Source of the DNA: Thermoclostridium sp036562185 | GTDB lineage: Bacteria > Bacillota > Clostridia > DSM-8532 | DNA length: 29,035 nucleotides | Assembly: GCA_036562185.1 (NCBI GenBank) | Contig: DATCKN010000018.1 | Location: forward strand, 1-29,035 | Direction of reading: 5' to 3' | The notes under the pieces: generated by a model | The model's input: only the letters and a program-made list of their open reading frames with translations | What the model was told of the DNA's origin: nothing | Databases searched by the model: none | Shown here: in pieces, positions 9,184-17,065 of the stretch | How positions within the stretch are numbered: the first letter of the stretch is position 1 | How the letters are laid out: every line of letters begins with the position of its first letter | Position numbers and translations under genes: made by a program

Positions 9184-10392
9184 ATGGACTATATAGGCAT
9201 TTTTACAAACCACTTAAACTGGTTTCAAAATGCAGGACCAAGACCTGCAGGATCGGCCAGGAACCGGGAAGCAGGTCAATATATTAAGGATGTGTTCATA
9301 AAGAACGGATATGAAGTGGAGACTTTGGAGTTTCCCTGCTGTTTCTGGAGCCATCAAAGAATTGAATTATCTGTCGGCAATACTTATTTGCCGGCAGTTC
9401 CGAACACTTATAGCCCGCCATGTACGCTGAACCTGCCATTTGAAGCATTTGGCTCGGTGGAGGAACTTGCACAATCTGATTTATCAGGTAAAATTGCAGT
9501 AATATACGGGCAATTGACAACTGAAGTTCTGACACCAAAAGGAAATAAATTTTTTAACCCGGAGCAGCATAAGAAAATTGTGAGCCTTCTTGAAGTCAAA
9601 AATCCTGCCGCCATTGTTGCAATCAGCCCTCAGTTTGAGAACCCAAGGCCGGTTATTGAGGACTGCGATTTTAATATACCTTCGGTAACGGTTTCTGCTG
9701 TTGACGGGTTAAAAATACTGATGCAGCCCGAAAGTACAATCCACCTTGTGATACCGAGCCAAAGGTCGGCAGTTAGTGCAGGCAATATAATTGGCCGGAA
9801 GGCGGCTGGTTCTGATAAAAAGTTGGTTATATGCGCAAATTTCGATACCAGGTATAACTCGGCAGGTGCATTTGACAATGCAAGCGGAACCTGTGCGTTA
9901 CTGACGATGGCAGAAATTCTTGCCCGTAAAGATTTAAATGTCGGGCTGGAATTGGTTGCTTTTAACGATGAGGAGTATACCGCCAAAGGTGCTGTAATAT
10001 ATCTTGAAAAATACCGCAATATGTTTCCAAAGATATTGACGGCTATAAATCTGGACGGAATAGGAAACAGGGTTGGAGTTAACTGTATGACATCCTTTGA
10101 AACAAATTCAAAAGTAAACGCTGTTACTGATAACCTGCTTAAAAAGTATCCAGATATCAAGAGGGTTGATCAGTGGTACAGCGAGGATCATACAATTTTC
10201 CTTTTATGCAATGTTCCTACACTGGCTTTTTCATCGATGGATTTTCCTCCCATTGTTCAGACCCGATGGGATACCGTCGAATGGGTGGATCCGCAAAAGG
10301 CACAGAGTGTTATTTCATATGTGATGGATTATGTTGAACAGATGTCGGATATAAATTCAAAAAAACCCGAACTGGCAAATACCCGCAGGTAA
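9184..10392 (+). CDS. M28-family (aminopeptidase-like) protein with altered zinc site
   Basis: A protein of about 402 residues from ATG 9184, preferred over TTG 9154 because AAAGGGAGTG ends a suitable distance before it. The C-terminal half is a zinc peptidase of family M28: SAGAFDNASG with the bridging Asp231, FNDEEYTAKGA with Glu263/Glu264, NLDGIG with Asp291, and YSEDHTIF with His336. The first ligand motif, normally His-X-Asp, reads ANFDT, with Asn219 where His is expected; Asp221 is kept. A PA-like insert probably lies between about residues 60 and 190. No signal peptide is visible, so it looks cytosolic. Either metal binding is altered and activity changed, or the protein has another role. 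A Rho-independent terminator follows. Confidence 0.82.
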   Translation: MDYIGIFTNHLNWFQNAGPRPAGSARNREAGQYIKDVFIKNGYEVETLEFPCCFWSHQRIELSVGNTYLPAVPNTYSPPCTLNLPFEAFGSVEELAQSDLSGKIAVIYGQLTTEVLTPKGNKFFNPEQHKKIVSLLEVKNPAAIVAISPQFENPRPVIEDCDFNIPSVTVSAVDGLKILMQPESTIHLVIPSQRSAVSAGNIIGRKAAGSDKKLVICANFDTRYNSAGAFDNASGTCALLTMAEILARKDLNVGLELVAFNDEEYTAKGAVIYLEKYRNMFPKILTAINLDGIGNRVGVNCMTSFETNSKVNAVTDNLLKKYPDIKRVDQWYSEDHTIFLLCNVPTLAFSSMDFPPIVQTRWDTVEWVDPQKAQSVISYVMDYVEQMSDINSKKPELANTRR

Positions 10393-10430
10393 TTCCCGGT
10401 TTTATAATAAGCTTAATCATGATAAGGAAG

Positions 10431-10456
10431 AAAGCACTGGATTCCAGTGCTTTTTT
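10431..10456 (+). terminator. Rho-independent terminator after the M28 gene
   Basis: AAAGCACTGG (10431-10440) pairs with CCAGTGCTTT (10444-10453) and runs into a TTTTTT tract. This is the cleanest stem-plus-T-run arrangement in this part of the window and ends the peptidase transcript. Confidence 0.85.
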
Positions 10457-10620
10457 ATTACTCAATGGAAAGGCCGTGGATGCATAAGTGAGTGTATTAG
10501 GCTGTAAAATATTCAGAAATCAGGAACTGGGAATATTATGCCTTAATTAACTCTAATAACGGAAATATTGCAGGTTTGCGACCACTGTTTAACAGTGCCC
10601 TGAATTTGCTCATACCATGG

Positions 10621-11790
10621 TCATGTAGATGACCTGTTTCTTTTTCTTACAGCAAGGCTTACCGAGAAAAATGCCAGGCCAAAGCCAATAACGATTAATA
10701 AGTCATACAGGACAGGCTTTACTGCATCAAAGGTAAACCCTGTAAGTTTTGCTATTGTATTATTAGCCTTGACATACCAGTAAGTTGGTGTAAAACTTGC
10801 TATTTTAAGAACCGGGCTTCCTATAAATTCCTGCGGTACGAAAACACCACTGATAAAACTCATCCCAAGGGCAACAACATTGGTTACCGCTGAGATTGCA
10901 TCCCGGCTTTTAACCAGGTTACCGATTAAAAAGCTGATACCTGAGCAGCAGAACGCAAAAACGAATGAACTTATTATATAAAACACGGTATTCAAGTTGA
11001 AACTGTTCTTATAGTTTATAGCAAAGCACAATAAAACCATTATCAGCCAGGATGCAAACGTAAAGGTTAAATTGGCCAGTATAAACTGCATGTTTACGCT
11101 GGCAGAGCTTACCGGTGAGCAGTTGTTTCTCATTTTCAGGTCATGGTTGTTGAAAATAAGCATGAGTGTACTCATTCCCAGGATAATTATTGATAACAGC
11201 GAGTATGAAAAATAATTAAAGAAATTGTTTGAAAGAGTCGTACCCGGGATCTGGTTGCCTTCTGTTTTCAGTTCTGTTGACGCAGTCACCGACAAGTCCT
11301 TTTTAAGATACTGAACCAGTTCCTGCTGGGTTATTCCATCCATATTTTTCACATAAAGCCTTGCTGTCTTGAAATATTTATCAATGCATAAATCTATATA
11401 CACATTATTTACCGAGTCAGGTATGCTTGTTTTTTCCAGCTTAACATCCGCGCCGGCCATAAATTGCTCTGAAAAACCTTCCGGGATTCGTATAATACAT
11501 GAAATCCGGCGGAAATAAAGCGCATCCTGCAATGCGTTCATTTCATCAGGAATGTCAGCGAAGTCTGCAACTTTAGCCAGTTCATCCTTAAACCCGTTTG
11601 TCAGCGGTGTATTGTCTTTATCCATGAATGCAACCGTGGTTTTTGCCGGTTCGAATGAATTGACTGTTCCGGTGTCATTTGCAGCAGATAAAGACATAAT
11701 TGAAGAAATGGACAGGAATATAACAAGGTAAATGAGCAAAAGTGATTTGTTTTTATATATGATTTTCAGGCAAAGCTTAAAGACTTGCAT
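10621..11790 (-). CDS. ABC-2 type export permease, LnrN-like
   Basis: A 389-residue membrane protein with one N-terminal helix (about residues 15-35), a large extracytoplasmic domain to about residue 190, then five or six helices, ending in a basic tail RKRNRSST. The segment ISGVFVPQEFIGSPVLKIASF followed by TPTYWYVKANN is typical of ABC-2 permeases, where the 'P..y' region precedes the last helix. AGGAGGAAAT stands directly before the ATG. Its start overlaps the upstream permease by 14 bp. It pairs with that permease (11777-12916) and the ATPase (12927-13859) to form an exporter resembling B. subtilis LnrLMN, which expels amphipathic polyketide antibiotics; its own substrate is unknown. Confidence 0.88.
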   Translation of the reverse strand: MQVFKLCLKIIYKNKSLLLIYLVIFLSISSIMSLSAANDTGTVNSFEPAKTTVAFMDKDNTPLTNGFKDELAKVADFADIPDEMNALQDALYFRRISCIIRIPEGFSEQFMAGADVKLEKTSIPDSVNNVYIDLCIDKYFKTARLYVKNMDGITQQELVQYLKKDLSVTASTELKTEGNQIPGTTLSNNFFNYFSYSLLSIIILGMSTLMLIFNNHDLKMRNNCSPVSSASVNMQFILANLTFTFASWLIMVLLCFAINYKNSFNLNTVFYIISSFVFAFCCSGISFLIGNLVKSRDAISAVTNVVALGMSFISGVFVPQEFIGSPVLKIASFTPTYWYVKANNTIAKLTGFTFDAVKPVLYDLLIVIGFGLAFFSVSLAVRKRNRSST

Positions 11791-12916
11791 ATTTCCTCCT
11801 CCTGATTATTAAGCAGGTTCCTGAGCCAAACACGGCAACAAAAGCTGTAAGTATCGCAATATCGGTAAAAAACCTTGTAAAAGTGTCATAGTAATAAAGG
11901 GAATAGAAAGCATCTGTCAGAAGGTTTACAGGATTCAGATATGATAATGCCGGCATGTTCCTTTCAATGATGTATTTTATATCCTGGTACATCATTCCTG
12001 CAAGGAAACAGCATATCATTGTTGCGCTTACTAAAACCCCTACTTTTACCCCTTCTGATTTTTTAACAGCCGCACTTACAAAAGCGCCGAAGAAAAAGCC
12101 GGCTATTGAGCCGATGAAGGTGGTAAGCAGTACATATGCCGTCTTTGAGCCAAAATCAATCTTCAGGGCAAAAATCAGATATGCCAGTAAAATAAGCATT
12201 TCAGCCAGATGTATAATAATTGATGCGGCAGAGCTGTATATAAATGCTTTAAGCTTATGGACCGGTGCCGTGTTTACTCTTGCTGCGACAGGCGATATGT
12301 CTGCCTGAACATCCGATACCTCACGCATCCCGAAAAATCCCCCGTAAAAGCAGGCCATCGCAATCAGCGAATAAAAATAAAGAAGGATATTATCAGGTTC
12401 GGCATTTGAGTGTGAGACCTCTTTAACGTAATTCACTTTGCTTTCAACTTCATTTATAAGGTTTTGCAGTTTGCCCGGATCTTTTGAGAGGATTGTGTTT
12501 AAAGCCGAAACTGTTTGCATGTAATTATCTGTAAAGCTTTTTATAATATTCTGATTTAAGCCCGATTGGTTTACTACAAGCTTTATTGGCCATCCTGCAA
12601 TTATATACCCGTCAATAATATTATTTTTAAGCATATCGTCGGCTTCTTCCCTTGACACAACCGAAAGGTTGAAAAGCCTGTCATCTCCTGAAGACAGTTT
12701 CTCAACAGCTGATTTGAAATTTTTATCTTGCCTGTATTGTTCGTCATTTACAACTGCAATATCGACGGGTTTAAATGTCTCTGCACTGCCAAGGTTTGAA
12801 AATGCCATATTGAACAAAGTTGCCATAATCAAAGGGAAAAACAGTGTCCAGAAAATGTTTTCATGGTCCCTAAGAAGGCACTTCAGCCTGTATGTAAATA
12901 TATGCTTGAACACCAT
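11777..12916 (-). CDS. ABC-2 type export permease, LnrM-like
   Basis: A 379-residue partner permease: cytoplasmic N-terminal amphipathic stretch with basic residues (MVFKHIFTYRLKCLLRD), helix at about 22-40, extracytoplasmic domain to about 180, then helices including LIAMACFYGGFFGMREV and later a glycine-rich segment FIGSIAGFFFGAFVSAAVKK, ending in RRRK. The pattern SPVAARVNTAPVHKLKAFIYS matches the intracellular coupling region of LnrM/YhgE-type permeases. It begins 10 bp after the ATPase stop, with an AGGGGTGAT ribosome site. Size agrees with B. subtilis LnrM (about 390 residues). Confidence 0.88.
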   Translation of the reverse strand: MVFKHIFTYRLKCLLRDHENIFWTLFFPLIMATLFNMAFSNLGSAETFKPVDIAVVNDEQYRQDKNFKSAVEKLSSGDDRLFNLSVVSREEADDMLKNNIIDGYIIAGWPIKLVVNQSGLNQNIIKSFTDNYMQTVSALNTILSKDPGKLQNLINEVESKVNYVKEVSHSNAEPDNILLYFYSLIAMACFYGGFFGMREVSDVQADISPVAARVNTAPVHKLKAFIYSSAASIIIHLAEMLILLAYLIFALKIDFGSKTAYVLLTTFIGSIAGFFFGAFVSAAVKKSEGVKVGVLVSATMICCFLAGMMYQDIKYIIERNMPALSYLNPVNLLTDAFYSLYYYDTFTRFFTDIAILTAFVAVFGSGTCLIIRRRKYASL

Positions 12917-12926
12917 GAATCACCCC

Positions 12927-13859
12927 TCAGTCCCTCAGTTCCTTGCCTGTTATTTCAAGAAAAACATCGTTCAACGTCGGCATTTCCGAGTATATTCTTC
13001 CAAAATGAATATTCTCTTTCCTGATAAAGTCAAGAACCGTTTCAAGATTATTCGTGCCTTTGCCAGATTTAATCATTAATTTATTGTTTTTGTATTCAAC
13101 CGAGGTTATGCCGGGCAATTTCTCAATGCTGGATATTTGATTTTCGGTTATGCTGTAGGATTCAACGGTAATTTTTTCACCGAGGGATATCATTGCTTTA
13201 AGTTCATCTTTCGTTCCCGTTGCGATTTCCCTTCCCCTGTCAATAATCATTATCCTCCCGCAAATCTGCTCCACTTCATCCATGTAATGGGAGGTGTAAA
13301 TAATAGTGGCTCCCTGCCTGTTAAGCTCCAGTATTCCTTCAAGGATTTTATTACGGCTTTGGGGATCAACTGCAACGGTAGGCTCGTCAAGGATTATCAG
13401 CTTAGGTTTGTGTGCAATGCCGCATGCAATGTTTAACCTCCTTAAAAGACCACCGCTGAGCTTTTTCGGATAGAATCCGGTAAACTCGCCAAGCCCCACG
13501 AAGTCAATAACTTCGTTTACCAGCCTTTTTCTCGTGCTTTTATCGCTAATATACAGTCCGCAGAAATAATCAATATTCTGATATACTGTCAGCTCATCAT
13601 ATACAGCAACGTTTTGCATCACAATACCTATATTTCGTTTTATATCATATGCATCAGGCCTCATCGGCTGCCCGAAAACCTCAATTTCACCTTTATCATA
13701 CTTAAGCAATGATAAAATACAGTTAATCGCTGTTGTTTTGCCTGATCCGTTTGGACCCAGAAGGCCAAAAATTTCACCTTCTTTTATAGAAAAAGAAAGA
13801 TGATCCAAAGCCAGCAAATCACCGTACCTTTTTACCAGATTTTTAACCCTGACAACCAT
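12927..13859 (-). CDS. ABC transporter ATP-binding protein, LnrL-like
   Basis: A 310-residue cytosolic ATPase, first gene of a three-gene minus-strand operon. Motifs: Walker A GPNGSGKT at 35-42, Q-loop Gln82 in IVMQNV, signature LSGGLLRRL starting at about 134 (the usual Met is replaced by Leu), Walker B LIILDEP with Asp158/Glu159, a D-loop VDPQSR and the switch His in YTSHYMDEV. The C-terminal 90 residues form the regulatory extension found in drug-export ATPases of this type. GGAGG at 13868-13872 precedes the ATG by eight bases. It powers the two ABC-2 permeases downstream. Confidence 0.93.
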   Translation of the reverse strand: MVVRVKNLVKRYGDLLALDHLSFSIKEGEIFGLLGPNGSGKTTAINCILSLLKYDKGEIEVFGQPMRPDAYDIKRNIGIVMQNVAVYDELTVYQNIDYFCGLYISDKSTRKRLVNEVIDFVGLGEFTGFYPKKLSGGLLRRLNIACGIAHKPKLIILDEPTVAVDPQSRNKILEGILELNRQGATIIYTSHYMDEVEQICGRIMIIDRGREIATGTKDELKAMISLGEKITVESYSITENQISSIEKLPGITSVEYKNNKLMIKSGKGTNNLETVLDFIRKENIHFGRIYSEMPTLNDVFLEITGKELRD

Positions 13860-13922
13860 TTTCTTAACCTCCGATACAATGGGCGATCTCTTAAAGTGAA
13901 ATAAATCCCGTAATATATTTTA

Positions 13923-13950
13923 ATGATAGATGGATGTATTTTTAAGTGAA
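13923..13950 (-). promoter_or_regulatory. Candidate promoter for the exporter operon
   Basis: Read on the minus strand, TTCACT (13945-13950) and TATCAT (13923-13928) are spaced by 16 bp. The match is moderate. The dyad at 13967-13982 would sit about 55-60 bp upstream of the start site, a usual distance for an activating response regulator. Confidence 0.3.
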
Positions 13951-13966
13951 CACAGTCACGAATCAC

Positions 13967-13982
13967 CATGACAAATGTCATG
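13967..13982. promoter_or_regulatory. Inverted repeat, candidate operator shared by exporter and two-component genes
   Basis: CATGAC and GTCATG form a perfect 6-bp dyad around AAAT. It lies in the intergenic region between the divergent ATPase and sensor kinase genes, upstream of both candidate promoters. A NarL-family regulator dimer typically binds such short symmetric sites, so the regulator at 15185-15808 is the natural candidate (inference). Confidence 0.5.
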
Positions 13983-14006
13983 TTTTAAAAACAGTTTCAG
14001 TCAGGA

Positions 14007-14035
14007 TATACAAATAGCTGGTTATGTGATAAAAT
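14007..14035 (+). promoter_or_regulatory. Candidate promoter for the sensor kinase / regulator pair
   Basis: TATACA (14007-14012) and TAAAAT (14030-14035) are separated by 17 bp. The -35 element matches consensus at four of six positions. The implied start near 14042 leaves a leader of about 57 nt that contains the hairpin at 14054-14082. Confidence 0.35.
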
Positions 14036-14053
14036 GCTTTCGCAGGGAACAGT

Positions 14054-14082
14054 TTCCTGAAAACTACCAGTTTATTCAGGAA
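14054..14082 (+). promoter_or_regulatory. Leader stem-loop just upstream of the sensor kinase start
   Basis: TTCCTGA-AAACT (14054-14065) pairs with AGTTT (14069-14073) and TCAGGAA (14076-14082) around the loop ACC, with a two-base bulge. It ends immediately before the GGGCAGG ribosome-site candidate at 14084-14090, so it could affect translation start. No T-run follows, so it is not a terminator. Confidence 0.5.
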
Positions 14083-14098
14083 TGGGCAGGTAGTGAAC

Positions 14099-15169
14099 AT
14101 GTTAAATTACTCCGGCCTTCTGGAAAAAGCAATTTTATTTGTCAGCAGCATGATCATATACCTTAGCCAGCCAGACTTTGGCGTAAGTGTGGCTGTTGTG
14201 CTTGTACCGGTAATTATCAGCGGCTTTTTAAGCTATTTTGACGATGAAAGGGTAAAGATAATCCTGACAACTGGATTCTCGGTTTTATGCTGTTTTGTAC
14301 CGGCCGCTGTAATTTTCATGCCGTTAATTGCTTACGATATGCTCTTTAACAAATTCCGGTACATTAACCTTCTTGCCGTCATACCGCTGATTCATTTTTC
14401 AAAGTCTTCATCAGTTTTAGTCCTTTCTATAGTAATAATAATGATAACTTTCAGCATATTAATCCGATGGCATCTTAATATGCAGAAACAACTCCACAGG
14501 AAAATCAATGAACTTGGCGATGAAGCAAGGGAGATGTCAATAAAATTAAAAAAGCAAAATATTGAATTAATAGAAAAGCAGGATAATGAGCTATACCTTG
14601 CAACATTGAACGAACGCAACCGGATAGCAAGGGATATTCATGACAGTGTGGGGCATTTGCTTTCAAGCGCCATATTGCAGGCTGGTGCACTTATCACCGT
14701 CAGCCGGGATGAACAGGTAAAAACACATCTGAAAGAGCTGAATGAAACCCTGAGCCAGGCTATGAACAGTATCAGAGCGAGCGTACATAAAATATACGAG
14801 GAATCGATAGACATGGATATGCAGATACGGGATTTAATAAAGAAATTCACATTCTGCGAGGTAAACTATGATTACAATATGTACGGTGATCCTGATAAAA
14901 GGCTGAAATATACGTTTATTTCAATAATAAAAGAAGCTTTATCAAATGTGATGAGGCATTCAGATGCAACAAAAGTCACAATTGCACTGAATGAACATCC
15001 TGCCCTTTACCAGCTAATCATAAAGGATAACGGGAAAGCCAAAAACACAGGCAACGGCCTGGGACTTACCAACATGATTGACCGGGTTAATTCCTTTAAC
15101 GGAAATATTAATATAAATACTGAAAATGGTTTTGAGATTTTTATTTCAATTCCAAAAAAAACCACATAA
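14099..15169 (+). CDS. LnrJ/DesK-like sensor histidine kinase (HisKA_3)
   Basis: About 356 residues from ATG 14099; GTG 14093 is in frame but too close to the GGGCAGG site. The first 120 residues contain roughly four to five membrane helices with almost no extracytoplasmic domain, the layout of membrane-sensing kinases. A coiled coil (about residues 130-170) leads to the HisKA_3 box NERNRIARDIHDSVGHLLSS with His181. The ATPase domain shows IIKEALSNVMRHSDA (N box) and DNGKAKNTGNGLGLTNMIDRV (G boxes). It would phosphorylate the NarL-type regulator encoded 15 bp downstream. The divergent exporter suggests it detects membrane-active compounds, as LnrJ does in B. subtilis. Confidence 0.88.
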   Translation: MLNYSGLLEKAILFVSSMIIYLSQPDFGVSVAVVLVPVIISGFLSYFDDERVKIILTTGFSVLCCFVPAAVIFMPLIAYDMLFNKFRYINLLAVIPLIHFSKSSSVLVLSIVIIMITFSILIRWHLNMQKQLHRKINELGDEAREMSIKLKKQNIELIEKQDNELYLATLNERNRIARDIHDSVGHLLSSAILQAGALITVSRDEQVKTHLKELNETLSQAMNSIRASVHKIYEESIDMDMQIRDLIKKFTFCEVNYDYNMYGDPDKRLKYTFISIIKEALSNVMRHSDATKVTIALNEHPALYQLIIKDNGKAKNTGNGLGLTNMIDRVNSFNGNININTENGFEIFISIPKKTT

Positions 15170-15184
15170 TAAAAGAGGTATTTT

Positions 15185-15808
15185 ATGAAAGTACTGGTTG
15201 TAGATGATGACAGGCTGGTCACTGCTTCACTTAAAACCATACTGGAATCAGACCGCGAAATCGAAGTTGTTGCAACCGGCAACAGCGGACAGGAAGCGGT
15301 GGAGCTGTATAAAAAACACAGGCCCGACATCCTTCTTGTAGATATAAGAATGGACGGTATGACCGGGATAGATGCTGCCGAAAAAATAGTCGCAGAAGAT
15401 AAACAGGCAAGGATTCTTTTCCTTACAACCTTTACCGATGATGAATATATTACCAGGGCCTTTCAGATAGGGGCAAAAGGATACATACTGAAGCAGAATT
15501 TTGAAAGCATAATTCCGTCAGTGAAGGCTGTGTATATGGGGCAAAGGGTGTTCGGCGATGAAATTATCAGTAAAATACCTGCGTTTACCTTTAATGAAAA
15601 GGAAAATGCTATGGAGAAATTCGGACTGAATGAAAAGGAAATCAATATAATAAAACTTATAGCCGACGGGCTGACAAACAGGGAAATATCCCAAAAACTA
15701 TATTTAAGTGAAGGCACAGTCAGAAATTATATAAGTATGATTCTGGAAAAGCTAAATTTGCGTGACAGGACACAGATTGCAATTTTTTATTATAAAAACA
15801 TATTGTGA
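15185..15808 (+). CDS. NarL/LuxR-family response regulator, LnrK-like
   Basis: A 207-residue regulator with a receiver domain (acidic residues DDD7-9, phosphoacceptor Asp53 in LLVDIRMDGM, Thr81-82, Lys103 in YILKQN) and a C-terminal LuxR helix-turn-helix, about residues 142-203, with LNEKEINIIKLIADGLTNRE and ISQKLYLSEGTVRNYISMIL. The gene starts 15 bp after the kinase behind AAAAGAGG. It most likely activates the divergent exporter operon through the CATGAC-AAAT-GTCATG dyad, although that link is inference. Confidence 0.92.
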   Translation: MKVLVVDDDRLVTASLKTILESDREIEVVATGNSGQEAVELYKKHRPDILLVDIRMDGMTGIDAAEKIVAEDKQARILFLTTFTDDEYITRAFQIGAKGYILKQNFESIIPSVKAVYMGQRVFGDEIISKIPAFTFNEKENAMEKFGLNEKEINIIKLIADGLTNREISQKLYLSEGTVRNYISMILEKLNLRDRTQIAIFYYKNIL

Positions 15809-15819
15809 ACAAAACCACT

Positions 15820-15906
15820 CCTGCAATTGCAGGTCTTTTCTGCCATAGTAAGGCATCACCGGCATTAAGCTGCTTAATACCGAAAAGCCAACATTCACCG
15901 AATGTT
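15820..15906. terminator. Convergent terminator region with several short hairpins
   Basis: The plus-strand regulator gene and the minus-strand DUF434 gene converge here. CCTGCAATTGCAGG (15820-15833) is a perfect palindrome followed by TCTTTTC on the plus strand. AACATTC (15890-15896) pairs with GAATGTT (15900-15906); read on the minus strand it is followed by GGCTTTTC. Neither T-run is strong, so assignment as terminators is tentative. Confidence 0.45.
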
Positions 15907-15933
15907 CAAGCTAAATCCCGGCGATTTATATTA

Positions 15934-16647
15934 TTAACTTAAATCCACAATCCAGGCATAGCTTATATGATCTTCCACAATTTTTCTTGCAAGATTGAAC
16001 CAGCCTGAGCATGAGTCAAGGATTATTGCGTCTGAAGTTACTATCCTGTTCATTTTGGAAAGAACCACATCGACATTTGGTACAAGTTCCACATCGACAG
16101 GAATATTCCAGTCATATGAACATTCAAGTATCTTGCTGCCAAGGCGGCCTGAGTTTGAAACAGGGGAATCAAGGAAAAACATCGCTGCCTGTGCGGAGAG
16201 ATCTTTTAAGCTTCTCCCAACCAGCTTCAAAGCCATGTCTGTTTTATCTATTATCCGGTATGTTCCCCTAAGCCCTGCAAGATCACGTAACACGCCATCT
16301 TTACCGAGAAATACCGGACTTCCGGAAAGAGCAACCTCCAACGTAATAATCAGATTGAATCCGTCAATATAAACACATCCGTTTTTCATTGCTTCAAGGG
16401 GCAGCATTGAATTTTTCCTTTTTTCAAGCTGTGAAGTGCCGGTAACCGATCTTTGAATGGCAAGCCTTTGCCTTGCTGAAAACAAATAGTGATTGCATAC
16501 AAAAGTGTAAGCAGAATCAAAGTTATAACCCCTGTCCAGGAGCCATTGAATCTCGTCCTGTGCTTTTTTTATTTTTTCAACGGTTTCATCTGAAAACCAT
16601 TTAAAATCATCGGGATCAAAACCCCGCTTTGTCTGCTTTTTGCTCAA
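15934..16647 (-). CDS. DUF434 domain-containing protein (COG2454-like)
   Basis: A 237-residue protein without signal peptide or membrane helices. Residues about 20-75 (AQDEIQWLLDRGYNFDSAYTF, then VCNHYLFSARQRLAIQRSV) match the DUF434 pattern of a 'LLDRGY' helix followed by a basic helix. The remainder has CVYIDGFNLIITLEVALSGSP and LRDLAGLRGTYR, which fits the second conserved domain usually attached to DUF434 in archaea and clostridia. Its biochemical role is unknown; the conserved Asp residues in YIDGFN, FFLDSP and IILDS hint at a nuclease-like or nucleotide-binding fold, but this is speculation. It begins with TTG behind GGAGAGG. It is monocistronic, divergent from groES. Confidence 0.78.
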   Translation of the reverse strand: MSKKQTKRGFDPDDFKWFSDETVEKIKKAQDEIQWLLDRGYNFDSAYTFVCNHYLFSARQRLAIQRSVTGTSQLEKRKNSMLPLEAMKNGCVYIDGFNLIITLEVALSGSPVFLGKDGVLRDLAGLRGTYRIIDKTDMALKLVGRSLKDLSAQAAMFFLDSPVSNSGRLGSKILECSYDWNIPVDVELVPNVDVVLSKMNRIVTSDAIILDSCSGWFNLARKIVEDHISYAWIVDLS

Positions 16648-16868
16648 TTCAACCTCTCCTGATTCCGGACTGAAGGAAAACCGCTAAGTTTTTGTAAAAA
16701 ACTATAATACAAGTATAAACAGTAAGGTCTGTTTTATCAATAGATGGAATCTGTGGAATGTAAGGAGAAAATTGCATAAGTGCCATAGCATTAATTAGAA
16801 AAACGAAGATTTATTAAAATATTGCCAGATATTTGACTATAATCTTTAAAATCCGGGATCGTTTTTTA

Positions 16869-16896
16869 TTGACTAAAAGGTGTAATAGAATAAAAT
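16869..16896 (+). promoter_or_regulatory. groESL promoter
   Basis: TTGACT (16869-16874) and TAAAAT (16891-16896) are spaced by 16 bp. Transcription would start near 16903, immediately before the CIRCE element, so HrcA binding would block initiation. The leader to the groES ATG is about 160 nt and carries a small hairpin at 16999-17018. Confidence 0.75.
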
Positions 16897-16904
16897 TATA
16901 GTTG

Positions 16905-16931
16905 TTAGCACTCGTTAAAGGTGAGTGCTAA
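16905..16931. promoter_or_regulatory. CIRCE operator (HrcA binding site)
   Basis: TTAGCACTC (16905-16913), a 9-bp spacer, and GAGTGCTAA (16923-16931) match the CIRCE consensus exactly. The HrcA repressor, whose gene is outside the window, binds here and is relieved on heat shock or protein-folding stress when GroEL is occupied. Confidence 0.97.
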
Positions 16932-17065
16932 AAATGATTCCAAATAGTGTACGGTTAGTGCACGTTACAGCTCTTATTTGACAAAGGTCTTTTAGTTCCC
17001 TCGTTTTATGCAACGGGGCGATACCTCATATCAATAACTAATAATGAAGAAGGAGTTGATCAATT

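Noticed and set aside
9630..10160. Minus-strand open frame of 176 codons inside the M28 gene
   Set aside because: It is antisense to a well-supported gene, has no ribosome site and its translation shows no recognisable domain; it is a shadow of the coding frame.
13975..14166. Small plus-strand open frame in the exporter/kinase intergenic region
   Set aside because: Overlaps the dyad, promoter and leader hairpin and the kinase start, has no ribosome site, and shows no domain.
16932..17065. Second groES promoter or riboswitch in the long leader (TTGACA at about 16979)
   Set aside because: No acceptable -10 at the right distance; the hairpin at 16999-17018 is only seven pairs including a G-U. 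The CIRCE promoter explains expression.
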